DNA of 64,000 bases, from the NCBI RefSeq assembly GCF_010119235.1, contig NZ_JAAATZ010000001.1, positions 1,394,501 through 1,458,500 of the forward strand. The letters run 5' to 3'. This DNA comes from Flavobacterium phycosphaerae. Its GTDB lineage: Bacteria; Bacteroidota; Bacteroidia; Flavobacteriales; Flavobacteriaceae. Positions 1 to 7,593 of this stretch are shown in pieces. A program made the position numbers and the translations under genes. Every line of letters begins with the position of its first letter. Within the stretch, counting starts at the first letter, position 1. The notes beneath the pieces were generated by a model, which searched no databases, was not told where the DNA came from, and was given only the letters and a program-made list of their open reading frames with translations.

Positions 1-1177
1 ATTCAACACTACTTCATGTCAGTGGGATGTAACAGGTACTCAGCCAGTGAAACCAACAACAGCTTGTTATGAGACAGCTACCTTCAATACTACTTCATGT
101 CAGTGGGATGTAACAGGTACTCAGCCAGTAAAACCAGAAACTGCTTGTTACCAAACTGCAACATTCAACACTACATCATGTCAGTGGGATGTAACGGGAA
201 CACAACCAGTGAAACCAACAACAGCATGTTATGAGACTGCAACATTCAACACTACTTCATGTCAGTGGGATGTAACAGGAACTCAACCAGTGAAACCAAC
301 AACAGCTTGTTATGAGACTGCAACTTTCAACACTACTTCATGTCAGTGGGATGTAACGGGAACACAACCAGTGAAACCAACAACAGCTTGTTATGAGACA
401 GCTACGTTCAACACTACTTCATGTCAGTGGGATGTAACGGGAACACAACCAGTGAAACCAACAACTGCATGTTATGAGACTGCGACATTCAACACTACTT
501 CATGTCAGTGGGATGTAACGGGAACTCAACCAGTGAAACCAACAACAGCTTGTTATGAGACAGCTACATTCAACACTACTTCATGTCAGTGGGATGTAAC
601 GGGAACACAGCCAGTGAAACCAACAACGGCTTGTTATGAGACAGCTACATTCAACACTACTTCATGTCAGTGGGATGTAACAGGAACTCAACCAGTGAAA
701 CCAACAACAGCTTGTTATGAGACAGCTACCTTCAATACTACTTCATGTCAGTGGGATGTAACAGGAACACAACCGGTTAAACCAACAACAGCATGTTATG
801 AGACAGCTACATTCAACACTACTTCATGTCAGTGGGATGTAACAGGAACACAACCGGTTAAACCAACAACAGCATGTTATGAGACAGCTACATTCAACAC
901 TACTTCATGTCAGTGGGATGTAACGGGAACACAGCCGGTTAAACCAACAACTGCATGTTATGAGACAGCTACATTCAACACTACATCATGTCAGTGGGAT
1001 GTAACAGGAACACAACCAGTGAAACCAACAACAGCATGTTATGAGACAGCTACATTCAACACTACTTCATGTCAGTGGGATGTAATAGGTACACAACCGG
1101 TTAAACCAACCACAGCTTGTTATGAGACTGCAACATTCAACACAACTTCATGTCAGTGGGATGTAACAGGAACACAA
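1..1177 (+). repeat. 81-bp in-frame tandem repeat array, 15 copies visible
   Basis: The word TGTCAGTGGGATGTAA or a near variant recurs exactly every 81 bases, at 17, 98, 179 and so on to 1151. This gives 15 units, the first cut by the window edge. Differences between units are mostly synonymous third-position changes. The visible protein variants are one unit with ETACYQ instead of TTACYE (about 131-160) and one DVIG instead of DVTG (1084-1086). The array continues to the left of the window, so the copy number is unknown and could be mis-assembled. Confidence 0.95.
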
Positions 1178-2233
1178 GCTGCTGCTCCAACAGTTAATTT
1201 TGTAGATAACTGTAACGGAACATGGACTATTACAGCTAGTAATTATACCGGAAGCTTGTTGTGGAGTACAGGTACAACTACAGCGTCAATAACTGTAAAT
1301 GCTACTGGTGTTTATACTGTGAAACAATTCATCAACGGATGTGACAGTAAAGCGGCTACAATAAATGTTGTTAAAACATGTTTGGTAGCAGATACGTACC
1401 ACACAGGAACCACTTGTAGTGATTTCAAACAAGGTGGAAACGGAAGAGAATTAGATAACCTTTGTTATAAAGCAAATGGAGGTAAAATTGGAGTAGTAAC
1501 TCCGGGAGTATTCTTCTACTTTACTGCTATCGTAGCACCAAGTGCTAACTTTACCATTAAAGTAACGGAAAGCAAAGGCAGTTCATCATCAGCTAATCAG
1601 TATGGATTGATGGCGATTCACGGTTCAAACCAAATTACCTTATGGGATCCTAATTGTGGTAAAAAATCGGATGCTGGTGTATTGAGTGGTACAAATAACT
1701 CACAAGGAACTTTGACCATTACCAATGCTATACCTGGTGCTACTTATGTATTGTCAGTGAAATATAATCCTAAATCAATACAAGGAAACACCTATTCAGG
1801 AAGTGTAGCTCCAACAGTGACTTACAATTTCTCAACTAGCATTGATAATCTAAACGACGGTATTACTAATAACTTTACTTTAGTTCCTAATTCGCAAACT
1901 AGTATTGATTTAGTTTCAGGTTGTTCGGTAACCGATCCGGTTGCTACTACAACTACTACCGCTAGAATGGCATCAACATTTGATGCGTACCCGGTTCCGT
2001 TCAGAGATGAATTGACAGTGAAATGTAAATTCGAACAGCAGTCACCGGTTACTATTGAAATCTTTGACATCAGAGGTGTTTTAGTTCAAACATTAACGGA
2101 TGACAATGGTTATAACGAAAAAGAAATTAAGATGAATGTTAATTTCTTAAACGAATCAGGACAAGTTTACTTAATGAGAGTAACTACTAACCAAGGTAGC
2201 GAAGTGAAGAAAATTGTTTCTGTAAAAAAATAA
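2..2233 (+). CDS. Repeat-rich secreted protein with T9SS type A sorting domain (5' end outside window)
   Basis: The reading frame is open from the left edge, so the true start and signal peptide lie upstream; the GTG at 47 is an internal valine codon. Up to about base 1177 it consists of 27-residue repeats, each with two cysteines (TACYETATFN...SCQWDV). A non-repetitive region follows, with an Ig-like or PKD-like stretch and a Cys-containing domain. The last roughly 80 residues (YPVPF..., VTIEIFDIRG, ending KKIVSVKK) match the type IX secretion type A C-terminal signal, which directs export across the outer membrane and is usually cleaved. The protein is inferred to be a cell-surface or released structural or adhesive protein. 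The binding partner is unknown. A strong terminator follows at 2258. Confidence 0.85.
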   Translation, partial: FNTTSCQWDVTGTQPVKPTTACYETATFNTTSCQWDVTGTQPVKPETACYQTATFNTTSCQWDVTGTQPVKPTTACYETATFNTTSCQWDVTGTQPVKPTTACYETATFNTTSCQWDVTGTQPVKPTTACYETATFNTTSCQWDVTGTQPVKPTTACYETATFNTTSCQWDVTGTQPVKPTTACYETATFNTTSCQWDVTGTQPVKPTTACYETATFNTTSCQWDVTGTQPVKPTTACYETATFNTTSCQWDVTGTQPVKPTTACYETATFNTTSCQWDVTGTQPVKPTTACYETATFNTTSCQWDVTGTQPVKPTTACYETATFNTTSCQWDVTGTQPVKPTTACYETATFNTTSCQWDVIGTQPVKPTTACYETATFNTTSCQWDVTGTQAAAPTVNFVDNCNGTWTITASNYTGSLLWSTGTTTASITVNATGVYTVKQFINGCDSKAATINVVKTCLVADTYHTGTTCSDFKQGGNGRELDNLCYKANGGKIGVVTPGVFFYFTAIVAPSANFTIKVTESKGSSSSANQYGLMAIHGSNQITLWDPNCGKKSDAGVLSGTNNSQGTLTITNAIPGATYVLSVKYNPKSIQGNTYSGSVAPTVTYNFSTSIDNLNDGITNNFTLVPNSQTSIDLVSGCSVTDPVATTTTTARMASTFDAYPVPFRDELTVKCKFEQQSPVTIEIFDIRGVLVQTLTDDNGYNEKEIKMNVNFLNESGQVYLMRVTTNQGSEVKKIVSVKK

Positions 2234-2257
2234 TTTAACCCAATTTTCAATAGAAGA

Positions 2258-2285
2258 GGGCTCCGTTATGGAGCCCTTTTTTTAT
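2258..2285 (+). terminator. Rho-independent terminator
   Basis: A perfect 7-bp stem, GGGCTCC / GGAGCCC with a GTTAT loop, is followed by a long T run. It closes the repeat-protein gene and separates it from the heme O synthase operon. Confidence 0.85.
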
Positions 2286-2309
2286 TTGCATTTTTTATCA
2301 ATTCTTTTT

Positions 2310-2340
2310 TTGTCAAATCATTTTCTATAAAGTACCTTTG
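2310..2340 (+). promoter_or_regulatory. Bacteroidota-type promoter for the ctaB operon
   Basis: TTG at 2310-2312 and TACCTTTG at 2333-2340 match the flavobacterial -33 TTG and -7 TAnnTTTG elements with 20 bases between them. The start codon at 2362 lies about 20 bases downstream, implying a very short 5' leader. Confidence 0.65.
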
Positions 2341-2361
2341 CGCCAGTTTTAAAAACCACTA

Positions 2362-3264
2362 ATGGACGCCACCGCATCTACATTTTCTATCAAACAAATT
2401 GCGATTGATTTTAAAGAAATCACCAAAGCAGGTTTGGCAATTAGCGTGGTGTTTTCTTCTATAGCCGGGTACCTGCTCGGCGTTCTCGATTTTCACGATT
2501 TAAAAGTAACCACTTTATTGATGTTAGCCGTGGGCGGATACTGTATGGTGGGCGCTTCCAACGCTTTTAACCAAGTTATCGAAAAGGATCTGGATGCATT
2601 GATGGACAGAACAAAAAACCGTCCGGTGGCTTCGGGCAGAATGTCGCCCAATCATGCCTTGTTTGTGGCAAGCTTGCTAACCATCATCGGTTTAATTTTA
2701 TTGTATTTGATAAACCCGAAATCAGCCATGTTTGGTGCGATTTCTATCTTTTTATATACCAGTATTTATACTCCTTTAAAAACAGTCACCCCACTTTCGG
2801 TATTTGTCGGAGCTTTTCCCGGTGCTATTCCTTTTATGTTGGGCTGGGTTGCGGCTACCAATGATTTTGGTATCGAAGCTGGCACCTTGTTTTTGATACA
2901 GTTTTTTTGGCAGTTTCCTCATTTTTGGGCCATCGGTTGGTTTCTTTACGAAGACTATGAAAAAGCCGGTTTCTTTATGTTGCCTACTGGCAAAAAAGAT
3001 ACCTCGACCGCTTTGCAAACCATACTATATTCTGTTTGGTTGTTGGTGGCTTCTTTACTACCTTGCTTGGGCTATACCGGAAGATTATTTCTTTCGCCTG
3101 TAGCGGCAGGATTGGTTTTTTTACTGGGACTTTGGATGATTTTTTACGCAATAAAACTATACCAATTGAGAACCGCCAAAGCAGCTCGCACGCTGATGCT
3201 GGTAAGTGTTTCTTATATCAGTTTGTTACAATTGGTTTACATAATAGATAAATTTTTAAGATAA
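2362..3264 (+). CDS. ctaB: Protoheme IX farnesyltransferase (heme O synthase)
   Basis: UbiA-family prenyltransferase of 300 residues that transfers a farnesyl group to protoheme to give heme O, the precursor of heme a for terminal oxidases. The Asp-rich motif appears as NQVIEKDLDALMDRTKNRP near residues 73-91, and the second conserved region as YEDYEKAGFFMLP. About eight to nine hydrophobic segments place it in the inner membrane. It is the first gene of a cluster that continues after one base with oxidase subunit genes, which fits its role. The start at 2362 lies just behind a good promoter. Confidence 0.95.
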   Translation: MDATASTFSIKQIAIDFKEITKAGLAISVVFSSIAGYLLGVLDFHDLKVTTLLMLAVGGYCMVGASNAFNQVIEKDLDALMDRTKNRPVASGRMSPNHALFVASLLTIIGLILLYLINPKSAMFGAISIFLYTSIYTPLKTVTPLSVFVGAFPGAIPFMLGWVAATNDFGIEAGTLFLIQFFWQFPHFWAIGWFLYEDYEKAGFFMLPTGKKDTSTALQTILYSVWLLVASLLPCLGYTGRLFLSPVAAGLVFLLGLWMIFYAIKLYQLRTAKAARTLMLVSVSYISLLQLVYIIDKFLR

Positions 3265-3265
3265 T

Positions 3266-3856
3266 ATGGCCACAACACCCATGACCGCCGAAGAACATAA
3301 AGCAAGAACCGCACGTTCATACAAATTGCTGTTATGGTTCGCTATGATGAGTATGACAATGATGTTTGCAGGAGTTACCAGTGCTTTTGTAGTTAGCAAA
3401 TCAAGAGAGGACTGGATGAAAGATTTTCAATTGCCATCCGCTTTTTACCTTAGTTCGTTAGCGATAATTTTGTGTAGTGTTACGTTTCATTTGGCCAAAA
3501 AAGCCATTCAGAAAGACAACCGAAAAGCAACCACCAATTTCCTTTTACTAACGTTAGCCCTCGGAATTTCATTTGTAGTATTGCAATTTAAAGGCTTCGG
3601 ACAAATCGTTGAAGCCGGTTATTATTTCACCGGACCGGAGAGTAACATTGCCACTACGTTTTTATATGTAATCGCTGTGTTGCACTTGGCTCACCTTGCC
3701 GGAGGGCTGATTTCACTTTTAATCATAATTTATAATCATTTTAAACAAAAATACAATTCAAGTCAATTGCTTGGAATTGAACTAGGTGCAATGTACTGGC
3801 ACTTTCTTGATTTCTTGTGGATTTGTTTGTTTTTGTTTTTATATTTCTTTAAATAA
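3266..3856 (+). CDS. Cytochrome c oxidase subunit III family protein (short paralogue)
   Basis: A 196-residue integral membrane protein with five hydrophobic segments and the subunit III hallmarks, including ALYWHF-like GAMYWHFLDFLWICLF at the C-terminus and HLAHLAGG in the middle. It starts one base after ctaB and is followed by a second, longer subunit III gene. In heme-copper oxidases subunit III is non-catalytic and stabilises the complex. Two adjacent subunit III genes are, as far as I recall, common in Flavobacteriia. Subunits I and II are not in this window. Confidence 0.88.
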   Translation: MATTPMTAEEHKARTARSYKLLLWFAMMSMTMMFAGVTSAFVVSKSREDWMKDFQLPSAFYLSSLAIILCSVTFHLAKKAIQKDNRKATTNFLLLTLALGISFVVLQFKGFGQIVEAGYYFTGPESNIATTFLYVIAVLHLAHLAGGLISLLIIIYNHFKQKYNSSQLLGIELGAMYWHFLDFLWICLFLFLYFFK

Positions 3857-3899
3857 GAAAAAAAATCTAAATTTGGGAACTTTTTAACTAATAACTTTT

Positions 3900-4931
3900 A
3901 TGGGAGCGACAGTTACTACTGCAAATAAAACTGAAAATACTTGGGGCGGCGGAAATGAACCAATGGGTGCCAGTTATGGCAAATTGATGATGTGGTTTTT
4001 CATCGTATCGGATGCTTTAACCTTCTCCGGTTTCCTTGCTGCTTACGGATTTTCAAGATTCAAATTTATAGACAATTGGCCAATCGCCGATGAGGTGTTT
4101 ACACACTTCCCGTTTATGCATGGGGTGGAAGCACCAATGTATTACGTGGCATTAATGACCTTTATCTTAATCTTCTCTTCGGTAACGATGGTATTAGCCG
4201 TTGATGCCGGACATCAGATGAAACAAAAGAAAGTGGCATTTTATATGTTGCTGACGATTGTTGGAGGTTTAATCTTCGTTGGTTCACAAGCTTGGGAGTG
4301 GAAAAACTTCATCAAAGGAGAGTTTGGTGCTGTTGAAACGAAAGGCGGAAGTATCATTCAATTCGTAAACAAAGAAGGTGAAAGAGTAAAATTAGAAGAT
4401 TTTGCTGTTCACTTACCGGAACAAAGAGAAGAGTTAACCAGAAGCCATGGTAAATGGTTTATGCAAAGCGAAGAGTCTTTAGCCAGTTATTCAGTGGCTG
4501 AAGTACAAGCAGGATTCAAAGCACATCCTGAATTATTAGTAAGAACAGAGAAAATCTACAGAGACACTAAAGAAGACCAAGCTAATACTAAATTACAACC
4601 GGGCTTAAACAAAAACAAACACAGAGAGATTGTTAACAGAGCCGAATCGGAAGTGTTAGTTGGAAACGCTCATATAGTAGTAGAAGGAGCTAACTTAAAA
4701 AGAAACGAATACGGAAGTAAATTGTTTGCTGATTTCTTCTTCTTCATTACAGGTTTCCACGGATTCCACGTATTCTCGGGAGTGGTTATCAATTTTATCA
4801 TTTTCTTGAACGTTCTTTTAGGAACTTATGAGAAAAGAAGAACTTATGAAATGGTAGAAAAAGTTGGACTTTATTGGCACTTTGTTGATTTAGTTTGGGT
4901 ATTCGTATTTACATTCTTCTACTTAGTTTAA
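3900..4931 (+). CDS. Cytochrome c oxidase subunit III (long form with soluble insertion)
   Basis: A 343-residue membrane protein. The N-terminal half has three to four hydrophobic segments (MMWFFIVSDALTFSGF, then YYVALMTFILIF). The C-terminal half has the conserved FFFITGFHGFHVFSG and GLYWHFVDLVWVFVF blocks. Between them, roughly residues 145-265, lies a hydrophilic stretch rich in Lys and Glu that typical subunit III proteins lack. It belongs to the ctaB cluster, with 43 bases between it and the previous gene. Its role is assembly or stability of the aa3-type oxidase. Confidence 0.9.
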   Translation: MGATVTTANKTENTWGGGNEPMGASYGKLMMWFFIVSDALTFSGFLAAYGFSRFKFIDNWPIADEVFTHFPFMHGVEAPMYYVALMTFILIFSSVTMVLAVDAGHQMKQKKVAFYMLLTIVGGLIFVGSQAWEWKNFIKGEFGAVETKGGSIIQFVNKEGERVKLEDFAVHLPEQREELTRSHGKWFMQSEESLASYSVAEVQAGFKAHPELLVRTEKIYRDTKEDQANTKLQPGLNKNKHREIVNRAESEVLVGNAHIVVEGANLKRNEYGSKLFADFFFFITGFHGFHVFSGVVINFIIFLNVLLGTYEKRRTYEMVEKVGLYWHFVDLVWVFVFTFFYLV

Positions 4932-4951
4932 TTTTTTAGAAAGCTTACATT

Positions 4952-5308
4952 ATGTCACACGCACACGAACACGTATCAAATACAAAAAGAATCTGGATGG
5001 TTTTTGCCTTGCTGTCTGTTGTAACTACAGTTGAGGTATTTTTAGGGATCGTAAGACCAGATTTTTTATTCATGCACAATTTCATTAGCATGAACTTATT
5101 AAACTGGGTTTTCATCATATTAACCTTGTATAAAGCGTACTACATTGTTTGGGCGTTTATGCACATGGAAGGTGAGAAAAGCAGTTTGCGTTGGGCTGTA
5201 GTAGCCACCGTAATTTTCCTTGTATTATATTTACTTTTTATATTATTGGTTGAAGCCGATTACATTTATGAGGTTTTTAAAAACTCTACCATTAAATGGA
5301 ATTTTTAA
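4952..5308 (+). CDS. Cytochrome c oxidase subunit IV family protein
   Basis: A 118-residue protein with a His-rich start (SHAHEHVSNTKRIW) and three hydrophobic segments, typical of the prokaryotic COX4 family. Its place directly behind two subunit III genes supports the assignment. It is the last gene before a strong terminator, so it probably ends the first transcription unit of the respiratory cluster. Confidence 0.88.
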   Translation: MSHAHEHVSNTKRIWMVFALLSVVTTVEVFLGIVRPDFLFMHNFISMNLLNWVFIILTLYKAYYIVWAFMHMEGEKSSLRWAVVATVIFLVLYLLFILLVEADYIYEVFKNSTIKWNF

Positions 5309-5331
5309 CACTATATTAATTCAACAAAAAG

Positions 5332-5355
5332 TCCCGATTCCATCGGGATTTTTTT
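5332..5355 (+). terminator. Rho-independent terminator after the oxidase subunits
   Basis: TCCCGAT / ATCGGGA with a 3-base loop, then a run of seven T. The same CCCGA/TCGGG stem type recurs at four other gene ends in the window. Confidence 0.8.
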
Positions 5356-5362
5356 ATTTTTG
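5355..5362 (+). promoter_or_regulatory. Putative -7 element upstream of the thioredoxin-fold gene
   Basis: TATTTTTG matches TAnnTTTG and sits 23 bases before the ATG at 5386, inside the tail of the preceding terminator. No clear TTG lies at the expected upstream distance, so this is a partial match. Confidence 0.4.
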
Positions 5363-5385
5363 TACATCTGTTTTTCGTAATTAAA

Positions 5386-6042
5386 ATGAAAAAAAATATT
5401 GTCCTTTTTGTACTGTTTATTTTGCCAATTGTAGCGTATCTTTTCTTTGCATCAGGCGTCAACAGTTTTATCACACTGCCTACCATTACCAAAACAATTC
5501 CGGATGTTAATCCCCAATGGAAATCGCTGAACGGGGAAACGGTAACACTCAATAAAAAAATAACCATATTAGGTTTTGCCGGTCAAAATTTGATGGAAAA
5601 CAGCGGTAACTTTTTTACGCTGAATCAAAAGATTTATAACAAATACAGAGAATTTAAAGACTTCCAGTTTGTGTTTATTGCTCCTGATGGTACTCAGGAA
5701 CAAGCCAAAAGACTGCTGAAAGAACTAAGCGGTCTGACCAATGTTTCGGGCTATCATTTTGTATTTGCACCAACTTCTGACATTCAATCTTATTTTGCCA
5801 ATTTGAAACTGTTAGGCAAGTTAGATTCCAACTCAGGAACACCCATGGTTTACATTATTGATAAGAAAAGAAACCTGCGCGGTCGAAAGGGTAAAAGCGT
5901 TCAAGGAGCACCGGAATACAAAGAAGGATACAATACCACCTCGGCAGCCGAATTGCACAACGACATGATGGATGACGTCAAAATTATATTGGCTGAATAC
6001 CGTTTGGCTTTGAAAAGAAATAACGCTGATAGAAAAATTTAG
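5386..6042 (+). CDS. Membrane-anchored thioredoxin-fold protein of unknown function
   Basis: A 218-residue protein with an N-terminal hydrophobic anchor (residues about 5-25) followed by a domain that reads like a thioredoxin fold: KITILGFAGQNL, FQFVFIAPDGT and the cis-Pro-like GTPMVYIIDKK. It lacks a CxxC pair, so it is unlikely to be a classical disulfide reductase. Its position between oxidase subunits and the SCO chaperone suggests a role in oxidase assembly or metal delivery, but this is inference from context only. It is separated from the SCO gene by 12 bases. Confidence 0.75.
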   Translation: MKKNIVLFVLFILPIVAYLFFASGVNSFITLPTITKTIPDVNPQWKSLNGETVTLNKKITILGFAGQNLMENSGNFFTLNQKIYNKYREFKDFQFVFIAPDGTQEQAKRLLKELSGLTNVSGYHFVFAPTSDIQSYFANLKLLGKLDSNSGTPMVYIIDKKRNLRGRKGKSVQGAPEYKEGYNTTSAAELHNDMMDDVKIILAEYRLALKRNNADRKI

Positions 6043-6054
6043 AGTTTAACAAAG

Positions 6055-6740
6055 ATGAAAAAATCATACTCCTATATCGGATTAGCTTTTATAGTTTTAG
6101 TTTTCGGAATCATTTTCATACCGAGAATAGTTGATAGAATCACCAATAATACTGTGGTACAAGGCGACCGTTTGGATGCTGTTTCCAATCACAAAAATCC
6201 TGAAACCGGTTTGATGAAAATTGGTCCGGCGCCCAAATTTGTTTTAACCGATCAAAATGGGGCTAAAATTTCCAATAAAAGTTATATGGGTAAAGTGTAT
6301 GTGGTGGAGTTTTTCTTCACAACCTGTCCCTCTATTTGCCCGATTATGAATAAAAACATGGTCGATATTCAAAATGAATTCTTCGGAAATCCAAATTTCG
6401 GAATTGCTTCGATATCTATTAATCCTGAACACGACACCTCCGATATCCTAAAAGAACATGCTAAGAAAATTGGAGTAAAATCATCGAATTGGCATTTATT
6501 AACAGGAGATAAAAAATACATTTTTGATATAGCCAATAAAGGATTCAATTTGTATGCCGGCGAAAATAAAAACATAAGCGGAGGATTTGAACATTCAGGT
6601 CTTTTTGCACTTATTGACAAAAAGGAAACATTCGTTGTAGAAAAGATGATTTCGGCAATCCAATTTTATATTACGACGGATTGGAAAAAAAAGGAGTGAA
6701 AGCCATTACAGAAGATATTAAAAAACTATTAAATGAGTAA
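6055..6740 (+). pseudogene. SCO1/SenC-type copper chaperone, frameshifted near the 3' end (probable sequencing error)
   Basis: SCO proteins deliver copper to the CuA site of cytochrome oxidase. The protein has an N-terminal anchor, the copper-binding CPSIC (Cys91 and Cys95) and the distal His180 in FEHSGLFALID. The frame as read stops at 6699 with an unrelated tail. One added A in the A run 6619-6623 would instead give DKKGNIRCRKDDFGNP and continue to a stop at 6738-6740. That stop overlaps the ATG of the next gene at 6733, the usual arrangement in a tight operon. All copper ligands lie upstream of the shift. I judge the gene intact in the organism. Confidence 0.85.
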
Positions 6741-7335
6741 TTCAGACGCACAATCAACCCCAACCTTAGAGAAAAAATTCAGAGGAGCCATTATTGCCGT
6801 ATCCATAATAATTCCGATTGCAGTTGCTGTTTTGTTTTCAGTAAAGCTAAAGGATTTTGGGTTTCAGGTAGAGCCACTGTCTTTCTTACCGCCAATCTAT
6901 GCTACGATTAATGGAATTACAGCTATTCTTTTGATTTTGGCCGTAATGTCGATTAAGAAAGGGAACAGAGTTCGTCACGAGAAACTAATGACGATGGCTA
7001 TAGGTTGTTCGGTGATTTTTTTGGTGATGTATGTGGCTTATCATATGACGGCCAGTGACACCAAATTCGGTGATGCCAATGGTGACGGAATTTTAGATGC
7101 TGCCGAAAAGATCCAAGTAGGTTCGATTCGGTTTGTGTATTATTTCATTTTGCTTACCCATATACTGTTGTCAATTATTATCATTCCGATGGTACTGTTT
7201 ACTTACGTGAGAGCCATGGCGGAACAATTTGACAGACATAAGAAGTTGGCCAAAATAACCTTTCCTATATGGCTTTATGTGGCTGTCACCGGAGTAATCG
7301 TCTATTTAATGATTTCACCTTATTATGCTAACTAA
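6733..7335 (+). CDS. DUF420 domain membrane protein
   Basis: A 200-residue protein with five hydrophobic segments and the DUF420 pattern: MTMAIGCSVIF, VAYHM, YYFILLTHILLSIIIIP, and a C-terminal WLYVAVTGVIVYLM. Conserved histidines occur in the membrane segments (H104 and H144 or nearby), as expected for this family, which is often found with cytochrome oxidase or SCO genes. Residues 114-125 form a perfect EF-hand-like loop, DANGDGILDAAE, between two membrane segments. The function is not established; a role in oxidase biogenesis is inferred from position. Confidence 0.85.
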   Translation: MSNSDAQSTPTLEKKFRGAIIAVSIIIPIAVAVLFSVKLKDFGFQVEPLSFLPPIYATINGITAILLILAVMSIKKGNRVRHEKLMTMAIGCSVIFLVMYVAYHMTASDTKFGDANGDGILDAAEKIQVGSIRFVYYFILLTHILLSIIIIPMVLFTYVRAMAEQFDRHKKLAKITFPIWLYVAVTGVIVYLMISPYYAN

Positions 7336-7582
7336 AGGAAAAAGAGAAAAGGGAAAAGGGATAAGTAGAATAATATTATTGCTTATTGCCTATTGTTTAA
7401 CGCCTATTGTCTCTTCGGCGCAATGTGCTATGTGCCGTGCCGCTTTAGAAAGTTCAGGAAATAAAACCAAAGTAGAAGCCGTGAATGACGGTATCGTTTT
7501 CCTGATGGCCATTCCTTATATCTTGGTGGCTGTTATCGGATTGGTAGTCTATAAAATGTATGTTAAAAAGAAAGCGGTTTAA
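7325..7582 (+). CDS. Small Cys-containing membrane protein
   Basis: An 85-residue protein overlapping the end of the DUF420 gene by 11 bases. A basic N-terminus and hydrophobic signal region end in SSAQ, followed by CAMCRAALES (a CxxC motif), then a membrane segment near residues 58-76 and a basic tail. The CAMCRAALE block looks conserved in flavobacterial oxidase clusters from memory, so the gene is probably real. The first 30 codons are unusually repetitive in base sequence. CxxC plus an anchor suggests a metal or redox role, which is inference. Confidence 0.7.
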   Translation: MLTKGKREKGKGISRIILLLIAYCLTPIVSSAQCAMCRAALESSGNKTKVEAVNDGIVFLMAIPYILVAVIGLVVYKMYVKKKAV

Positions 7583-7593
7583 CGAAAGGCTTT

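Noticed and set aside
1..1177. CRISPR-like array
   Set aside because: The period is 81 bases, the repeats are coding and there are no unique spacers.
6619..6623. Programmed ribosomal frameshift in the SCO gene
   Set aside because: The heptamer is not slippery in the needed direction, no downstream structure is evident, and five similar one-base cases elsewhere point to sequencing error.
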